DNA of 18,782 nt from Elusimicrobiota bacterium (GTDB lineage: Bacteria; Elusimicrobiota; Elusimicrobia; UBA1565; UBA9628). A program made the position numbers and the translations under genes. Position 1 is the stretch's first letter. Each line of letters begins with the position of its first letter. Positions 13,743-18,782 of this stretch are shown in pieces. The notes beneath the pieces were generated by a model. That model saw nothing but the letters and a program-made list of their open reading frames with translations. It was not told the DNA's origin and did no database searches. The stretch spans positions 1-18,782 of the forward strand of contig JAQUNT010000003.1 in assembly GCA_028717525.1 (NCBI GenBank), written 5' to 3'.

Positions 13743-15146
13743 ATGCGCGGCATCCGGCTGTCTTGGCTCCTGGGCGCGGTCTTTCTCGTCCTGCCCTGTC
13801 GCCCGACGCCGGCCCAGGATGGACCGGGGCTCCTGCGCGAGGCCAGCGCGCCGGGGCGCATCGATGGGCAGGCCGCGGAGAAGTACCGCCAGTCCCTCCC
13901 CGAGCAGGCCACGCAGCAGGCCGTCGTGGCGGTCGCGACCGCCCCGGCCCCCAAGGCGTCCCCGGCCCCGGCGCCGCCGGAGCGCCGGCTGGGGTACTAC
14001 GGCGCGCTCGCCGTGGCCCTGCTCCTGGCCCTGGCCGCCCTGGCCGCGGTCCATATCGGCAGGAAGCGGAAAGCCGAAGCGGAACGCCGCAGGGCCGAAG
14101 CCGAACGGCTCAAGGCCGCGGCCCCGCCGCCGCCCCAGCCGGACGACGAGGCGGCGCTCCAGGCGGGAGCGGCGGACGAGGCCAAGGGCGACACCCTGGC
14201 GGACTACGTCCTGCGGGCCAACAAGACCCCTGAGTTCCTCAGCCGCTGCCAGGGCCGGCCCGACGAGTTCCTGGCCGGCTACGCGCGGAGTTTCCTCAAG
14301 CTCGGGGCCTGGGAGGTCTCGGCGGCCCTGCTGCGCGGCAAGAAGGACCTGACCTCCGGTGAACGGCTGCTCTGCCAGGCTCTGGAGACCATCATCCAAG
14401 GGCGCGGCGGGCGTCCGGCCGCCGAGGTCTACGCGGAGTCTTTGCTCTTGGCCGCGGAGCTCTCCCGTCTCGGCGGCCACGACGAGGCCCTGGCCCTGCT
14501 GACCCCGGCGCTCGCCCAGCGGGCGGCGGCCAGCGCCTCCGACTGCCTCGTGGTGGCCCGCGTCCACCAGGCCGCGGACCGGGTCTCCGACTTCCTGGCC
14601 CAGGCCAAGGAGCGCCGGCAGGCGCAGTTCCATAAAGCCTACGCTGCGGCCTTCTACGCGCTCCAGGACCCCGAGACCGCGCTGGCGCTCATCCGCATGA
14701 AGCGGCTCATGGAAGGCTCGGACTACCCGCTCTTCGTGGCCTGCCACAAGGAGCTCGGGCGCATCGCGCAGCTCAACCTAGCCGCGGTCCCTGACGCGGA
14801 CCGGATCCCCCTGGCCGAAGCCCTGATGCAGGCCGGGGAAGACGCGGCGGCGCTGCGGGCCCTGCAGGAGGACCGCCTGGAGGCCCTGAGCCGGATGGAC
14901 CTGACGGTGGCCCTGCGCATCTGCCATCGGCTCAAGGACATCGAGACCGCGGCCAGACTCTTCCAGCAGATCAAGCTGACGGTGGGCCTGGCCGACGCGC
15001 CGGAGCTCTACGCGCTCTACGCCCTCGTCTGCGAGGAGGTCGGGCGCGGCCGGGAGGCCCGGGACGTCTACGACGAGATCCTGCGCCGCTTCCCCGACCA
15101 TCAGGAGGCGACCGAGCGCCTGCGCAACCTTTCCAGGAACAAGTGA
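13743..15146 (+). CDS. membrane-anchored helical-repeat (TPR-like) protein
   Basis: 467 residues, family not recognised. A signal-like segment (LSWLLGAVFLVLP, possible cut after TPAQ at about 25) is followed by a short Ala/Pro-rich periplasmic stretch and one membrane helix at about 84-105 (ALAVALLLALAALAAV). A basic coiled stretch (GRKRKAEAERRRAEAERLK) comes next, then some 310 residues of Ala/Leu-rich helix pairs resembling degenerate TPRs, ending ALVCEEVGRGREARDVYDEI. If the signal segment is cleaved, the repeats lie in the cytoplasm behind the helix, where they could scaffold the AAA ATPase encoded next. The frame extends upstream to ATG 13692, but that start lies inside rfbH and before the promoter; 13743 gives the signal segment. 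Function unknown. Confidence 0.75.
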   Translation: MRGIRLSWLLGAVFLVLPCRPTPAQDGPGLLREASAPGRIDGQAAEKYRQSLPEQATQQAVVAVATAPAPKASPAPAPPERRLGYYGALAVALLLALAALAAVHIGRKRKAEAERRRAEAERLKAAAPPPPQPDDEAALQAGAADEAKGDTLADYVLRANKTPEFLSRCQGRPDEFLAGYARSFLKLGAWEVSAALLRGKKDLTSGERLLCQALETIIQGRGGRPAAEVYAESLLLAAELSRLGGHDEALALLTPALAQRAAASASDCLVVARVHQAADRVSDFLAQAKERRQAQFHKAYAAAFYALQDPETALALIRMKRLMEGSDYPLFVACHKELGRIAQLNLAAVPDADRIPLAEALMQAGEDAAALRALQEDRLEALSRMDLTVALRICHRLKDIETAARLFQQIKLTVGLADAPELYALYALVCEEVGRGREARDVYDEILRRFPDHQEATERLRNLSRNK

Positions 15147-15158
15147 CATGACGGCAAC

Positions 15159-15163
15159 GGAGG
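15159..15163 (+). promoter_or_regulatory. strong Shine-Dalgarno of the AAA ATPase gene
   Basis: GGAGG, seven bases before the ATG at 15171. It is among the clearest SD sequences in this window, where most genes start by overlap or from very short leaders. Confidence 0.6.
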
Positions 15164-15170
15164 CCATCTC

Positions 15171-16649
15171 ATGAGGCTGCTCGTCGACCAGATCCGCGAG
15201 GCGCTGCGCGGGCGCCACCCGCTCCTCTACCTCCGGACCCCTGAGGAGGACCGCGTCGTCGAGGCCCTGCGCGCCTTGCTGCCCGAATGCTTCCCGGGCG
15301 GATCCCTGACCGTCTGGGATTGCGTCAACGGCCTGGAGCCCGGCGGGACCGCCAAGGACACCCGGGACCCGGTCCGCGCCCTGGAAGCCGTCATGGCCTC
15401 CCCGCCGCAGGGGTTCTGCGTCATGAAGGACCTCTCCGACTTCATGGACGACCCCCGCGTGGTCCGGGCCCTGCGCGACGCCTACCACTCCTTCATCAAG
15501 ACCGGCCGGACCTGCGTCGTCCTCGTCTCCCCGGTCCTCGTCTTGCCGCCCACCCTGGAAAAAGAGCTCTGCCTGGTGGAGGTGGACATGCCGGCGCCGG
15601 AGGATCTCCTGCAGCGGGTCCTGCAGGTGCAGAAGCAGTATCCGCGGGCCAAGCTGGCCCCGGAGTTCCAGCCCGAGCTCTCCATGTCCCTGCGCGGGCT
15701 CACCCTGAACGAGGTCGATCACGTCATGCACCGGGCCCTCGGCCGCGATGACGCCTCGCCCCGGTCCCTGCTCGAGGATATCTTCGCCGAGAAGAAGGTC
15801 CTGGCCAAGAAGTCGGGCTTCCTGGAGTACATCGCCGTGCCCTTCGACATCGCGCGGGTCGGCGGCCTGGAGAACGTCAAGGACTGGGCCGCGAAACGCA
15901 AGTCCCTCTTCACCCAGGACGCGTTCAAGGCCGGCCTGCCGGTCCCCCGGGGCGTGCTCATGATGGGCGTCAGCGGCTGCGGCAAGAGCATGATGGCCAA
16001 GGCCATCGCGAGCCTCTGGCGCGTGCCCCTGTTCCGGCTGGACATGAACCTGGTCTTCTCCGGGCTCTTCGGCACCCCGGAGGCGGCCTTCCACCGGGCC
16101 CTGAGCACCATCGAGGCCGTGGCGCCCGCCGTCCTCTGGATCGACGAGATGGAAGCCGCCCTGGGCGCCCCCAAGGACGTGGCCTCGGACCAGTCCATGA
16201 TGTTCTCGGCGTTCCTGACCTGGATGCAGGAGAAGCCCCCCCTGGTGTTCGTGGCGGCCACGGCCAACCACATCGAGAAGCTGCCCGCCGAGATCATCCG
16301 CAAGGGCCGCTTCGACCAGGTCTTCTTCTGCGACCTCCCCACCGAGGATGAGCGCCGCGAGATCATCCAGATCCACCTGGGCCTCAACGGCGCCGACCCC
16401 AAGGAGGTCAACATCGACCGCATCCTGGTCCACACCCAGGGCTGGAGCGGGGCCGAGATCGAGCAGGCCATCATCGCGGCCCGGATCGACGCGGTCCAGG
16501 ATAAGAGGCGGCTGGCCACCGACGACATCACGCGCCACACGACCAGCATGGTCCCCCTCTCCAAGACCATGAGCGAGCAGATCAAGGCCATCCGGGACTG
16601 GGCCTTCGACCGGGCCACCCGCGCCTCCCGGTCCAAGCCCAATTATTGA
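15171..16649 (+). CDS. Ycf46-like AAA+ ATPase
   Basis: 492 residues, the typical length of the Ycf46 group. The N-terminal half (1-220) looks like a non-catalytic P-loop-like domain starting MRLLVDQIREALRGRHPLLY, with PTLEKEL near 127. The AAA core follows: Walker A GVSGCGKS at 266-273, Walker B VLWIDEME at 321-328, sensor 1 AATAN at 362-366 and arginine-finger RKGRFDQ at 377-383, then a helical lid to about 470. All catalytic residues are present, so it should hydrolyse ATP, probably as a ring remodelling a protein client. Cellular roles of bacterial Ycf46 homologues are poorly defined. It lies 24 bases after the membrane helical-repeat gene and 6 before the FGE-fold gene, suggesting one transcription unit. 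Confidence 0.88.
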   Translation: MRLLVDQIREALRGRHPLLYLRTPEEDRVVEALRALLPECFPGGSLTVWDCVNGLEPGGTAKDTRDPVRALEAVMASPPQGFCVMKDLSDFMDDPRVVRALRDAYHSFIKTGRTCVVLVSPVLVLPPTLEKELCLVEVDMPAPEDLLQRVLQVQKQYPRAKLAPEFQPELSMSLRGLTLNEVDHVMHRALGRDDASPRSLLEDIFAEKKVLAKKSGFLEYIAVPFDIARVGGLENVKDWAAKRKSLFTQDAFKAGLPVPRGVLMMGVSGCGKSMMAKAIASLWRVPLFRLDMNLVFSGLFGTPEAAFHRALSTIEAVAPAVLWIDEMEAALGAPKDVASDQSMMFSAFLTWMQEKPPLVFVAATANHIEKLPAEIIRKGRFDQVFFCDLPTEDERREIIQIHLGLNGADPKEVNIDRILVHTQGWSGAEIEQAIIAARIDAVQDKRRLATDDITRHTTSMVPLSKTMSEQIKAIRDWAFDRATRASRSKPNY

Positions 16650-16655
16650 GGCCCC

Positions 16656-17672
16656 ATGCCCATCCTGGCACTGGCCCTCGTTCTCCTGGCCGGACCCGCC
16701 GCGGCCGCCGAACTGGGCGGCGTCAGCTTCGAGCAGGACGAGCAGGGCCTGGTCCATATCAGATACTGGCTCGACAGCAAGGCCCCCGAAGCCCTCGACG
16801 TGGGCTTCCAGGTCTCCGATGACGGCGGGCGGAACTTCGCCGTCATCCCCACCGCGGTGACGGGCGACTTCGGAAGAGTCATGTCCCCGGGCGAGAAGAC
16901 CGCCGTCTGGGACGTGGCCAAGGACCACCCGGAGCTCTTCTGCGAGGACTGCCGCGTGGCCGTCGAGGCCCGTCCCGCGCCGGCCGGAAGCCGGAAGGCG
17001 CGGCGCGACATGGTCCTGATCCTCGAGGGCCCGTTCCAGATGGGCTCCGCCGAGGGGGAGGGCGCCCCCAACGAGCACCCCCGGCGCCAGGTCTTCCTGG
17101 ACGCCTTCCTCATCGACAAGTTCCCGGTGACGGTCGCGCAGTTCCGCGCTTTCGTCCAGGCCACGGGCCGCAGCATGCCGGTCCAGCCGACCTGGAACCA
17201 GGACGTCAACCCGGTGGTCTTCGTGAACTGGAACGAGGCCGAAGCCTATTGCGTTTGGGCGGGCAAGCGCCTGCCCACCGAGGCGGAATGGGAGAAAGCC
17301 GCGCGGGGCGGGTCCGACGACCGGTACTCGTTCGGCAACAACGAGGTCCGGCTGAGCAGCCATGCCTGGTTCTCCAACAACTCCGAGGGCCGGACGCACC
17401 CTGTGGGGAGGAAGATGGCCAACCCCTTCGGCCTCTTCGATATGGGCGGCAACGCCGCGCAATGGGTCGCCGACTGGTACATCGAGAGCTATGTCGGGGC
17501 CCCGACCCGCAATCCACGCGGCCCGGATTCCGGGACCATGCGCGTCCTGCGCGGGGGCTCCTGGTCGAGCTCCGCCGTGGCCTGCCGCGCCGCCAACCGC
17601 GACTGGTTCTTCCCCGAAGGCCGGGCCGAGACGAACGGCTTCCGCTGCGCGGCCGCAGCGAACCGTCCATGA
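16656..17672 (+). CDS. secreted formylglycine-generating-enzyme-fold (SUMF1-like) protein
   Basis: 338 residues with a signal peptide (ILALALVLLAGPAAAA, cut near 18). A beta-sandwich-like domain at 20-105 contains FQVSDDGGRNF and PGEKTAVWDV, a pairing often seen before FGE domains. The FGE-sulfatase domain (about 117-335) has FQMGS, FPVTVAQFRAF, VNWNEAEAYC, RLPTEAEWEKAARGG, NPFGLFDMGGNAAQW and RGGSW. True FGE needs two active-site cysteines five residues apart near the C terminus. Here Cys310 fits the second, but position 305 is Ser. It is therefore probably not a sulfatase-activating oxidase but a carbohydrate- or protein-binding member of the fold. GAGG lies four bases before the ATG. The stop overlaps the radical SAM start (ATGA, 17669-17672). 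Confidence 0.85.
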   Translation: MPILALALVLLAGPAAAAELGGVSFEQDEQGLVHIRYWLDSKAPEALDVGFQVSDDGGRNFAVIPTAVTGDFGRVMSPGEKTAVWDVAKDHPELFCEDCRVAVEARPAPAGSRKARRDMVLILEGPFQMGSAEGEGAPNEHPRRQVFLDAFLIDKFPVTVAQFRAFVQATGRSMPVQPTWNQDVNPVVFVNWNEAEAYCVWAGKRLPTEAEWEKAARGGSDDRYSFGNNEVRLSSHAWFSNNSEGRTHPVGRKMANPFGLFDMGGNAAQWVADWYIESYVGAPTRNPRGPDSGTMRVLRGGSWSSSAVACRAANRDWFFPEGRAETNGFRCAAAANRP

Positions 17673-18782
17673 AGGTCGGCCTCATCTACCCCCCGGCGGA
17701 CCGGCGGCACGAGGAATGCTTCCCCATGCCCAGCATCTCCCTGGCCGCCCTGGCCGACCACCTGCGCCGGCACGGGCACCAGGTCCGCGTCTACGACGCC
17801 GACATCCGCTACCAGAAGAGCCTGCGCCGGCGCCCCGGCGCGGACTTCGGGATCCTGGCCGACGCGGAGGCCGTGCCGCGCTTCCTGCGCGGCAGGCTGT
17901 CGGGCGCCGCGGCGGCGCGCCTGCGGCGCATCCAGGCTCTGCTCTGGGAGGACCTGGCCCTGGAGCCCTGCGGGCTCTACGGCATCAGCCTGGTGGACCT
18001 CATGAGCAACCGCTTCGTCCTGCACTCCGCGGCCCTCATCGCCCAAGCCATCCGGCGCAGGCTCGGGCGACCGGTGGTGCTGGGCTTCCAAGGCATCTCG
18101 CGCAGCGCCTACCGCGAGATCCTCCAGCGCTACCCGGTCTTCGACTACGCCGTCTGGTCTTTGGGCGAGGCGCCCCTGCTGCGGCTCGTGGAGAGGCTCT
18201 CCGGCCAGGACGCGGCCCTCCTGCAGACCCTGGCGCGCACCCCGCGGGGCATCAGGGAGCACGCGGGCGAGCCCCCGGCCCTGCGCTGCGGGGGCATGGA
18301 CTACCGGGGCTACCCCCTGGCCCCCTACCGGGTGAGCCCCGCCGAGCTGCTCGCGCGCTACGCCCCCCTGCCCGCGCTGGCGAAGCTCCAGGGCCTGCGG
18401 CGCGGCTCCGCGGACCAGCTCATCGTCATGTACCGCTTCGACACGAGCTGCAAGGGCCGCTGCGCTTTCTGCGCCAACGACAACACGGTCCCGGACAACC
18501 GCAACTCCAGCGCGCGCATCGTCGCGGACCTGCGCCGCCTGCAGGCGCGCGGCGTCACCGGGGTCTATTTCACGAACGCCAACTTCAACAACGACTACCG
18601 CGAGGCCGAGCGGCTCTGCGGGATGATGTCCGCCGCAGGGCTGCGGCTGCAGTGGAGCGACTGCGTCAACTTCCGCGAGCTCGATGAGCGGCTGCTGCGC
18701 CGGATGCGCCACGCGGGCGCCGTGCGCCTGGCCTTCGGCATGGAGACCGCCAGCCCGCGCCTGCTGCGCTACATCGGCAAGG
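17669..18782 (+). CDS. radical SAM protein with N-terminal B12-binding-like domain (3' truncated)
   Basis: Open from ATG 17669 to the window edge, 371 complete codons. The N terminus (MKVGLIYPP, then SISLAALADHLRRHGHQVRV) is the usual opening of the cobalamin-binding Rossmann domain in class B radical SAM enzymes. The cobalamin-ligand DxHxxG is not evident, so B12 may not be bound. The radical SAM core begins near 250. It has the iron-sulphur motif Cys261-KGR-Cys265-AF-Cys268, GVYFTNANFNND in the second strand, and AFGMETASPRLLRYIGK, characteristic of this superfamily, at the break. It likely performs a radical methylation, rearrangement or ring reaction; the substrate is unknown. It overlaps the FGE-fold gene by ATGA. 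The C-terminal part lies outside the window. Confidence 0.88.
   Translation, partial: MKVGLIYPPADRRHEECFPMPSISLAALADHLRRHGHQVRVYDADIRYQKSLRRRPGADFGILADAEAVPRFLRGRLSGAAAARLRRIQALLWEDLALEPCGLYGISLVDLMSNRFVLHSAALIAQAIRRRLGRPVVLGFQGISRSAYREILQRYPVFDYAVWSLGEAPLLRLVERLSGQDAALLQTLARTPRGIREHAGEPPALRCGGMDYRGYPLAPYRVSPAELLARYAPLPALAKLQGLRRGSADQLIVMYRFDTSCKGRCAFCANDNTVPDNRNSSARIVADLRRLQARGVTGVYFTNANFNNDYREAERLCGMMSAAGLRLQWSDCVNFRELDERLLRRMRHAGAVRLAFGMETASPRLLRYIGK

Noticed and set aside
14778..17462. Long open frame (nearly 900 codons) on the minus strand opposite the helical-repeat, AAA and FGE-fold genes
   Set aside because: Its translation is rich in Gly, Arg, His and Asp with no domain pattern. It mirrors G/C third-position bias of the real plus-strand genes, which carry full catalytic motifs.

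Overview
The window is GC-rich (roughly two thirds G+C by eye) bacterial DNA with tightly packed genes. Many neighbouring genes overlap by the four bases NTGA. LPS/O-antigen-type sugar genes, secreted proteins and a mix of two-component, Ycf46-like AAA and cobalamin-type radical SAM proteins suggest a Gram-negative-type organism. A little-cultivated phylum such as Elusimicrobiota is possible, but I cannot fix the taxonomy from sequence alone. No rRNA, tRNA, CRISPR array, transposase or phage gene was seen. Layout: (1) 1-6244, plus strand, is a surface-polysaccharide operon: the tail of an unknown gene, then glucose-1-phosphate cytidylyltransferase (rfbF), CDP-glucose 4,6-dehydratase (rfbG), an RmlC-type epimerase, an RmlD-type reductase, a GT2 glycosyltransferase, a GT-C membrane glycosyltransferase and a methyltransferase. 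(2) 6245-11566 is a signalling and accessory block: a small two-helix membrane protein split by a G-run frameshift, a stand-alone receiver, the wreck of a SpoIIE-type phosphatase, a secreted serine beta-lactamase-like hydrolase, a REC-histidine kinase and a PAS-histidine kinase. None of these has a DNA-binding output domain. (3) 11649-13717, minus strand, holds RfbH/E1 (CDP-4-keto-6-deoxyglucose 3-dehydrase) and an FAD/NAD(P) reductase that fits the E3 role but has no ferredoxin domain. (4) 13743 to the end, plus strand, is a four-gene run: membrane-anchored helical-repeat protein, Ycf46-like AAA ATPase, secreted FGE-sulfatase-fold protein and a truncated radical SAM protein. How the genes fit together: regions 1 and 3 together contain every step from glucose-1-phosphate to a CDP-3,6-dideoxyhexose. 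RfbF and RfbG make CDP-4-keto-6-deoxyglucose, RfbH plus the reductase remove the C3 oxygen, and the RmlC-like and RmlD-like proteins could perform 5-epimerisation and 4-keto reduction as AscE and AscF do for CDP-L-ascarylose. The two halves lie about 8 kb apart on opposite strands. The rfbH promoter and the promoter of the four-gene run share a 25-bp divergent gap containing a palindromic -10 box. Several genes have a TATNAT-like -10 only about 6-8 bases before the start codon, which predicts leaderless or nearly leaderless mRNAs. The most notable points are the ferredoxin-less E3 candidate, the split ascarylose-like pathway, the recurrent promoter core and the uncharacterised four-gene run.
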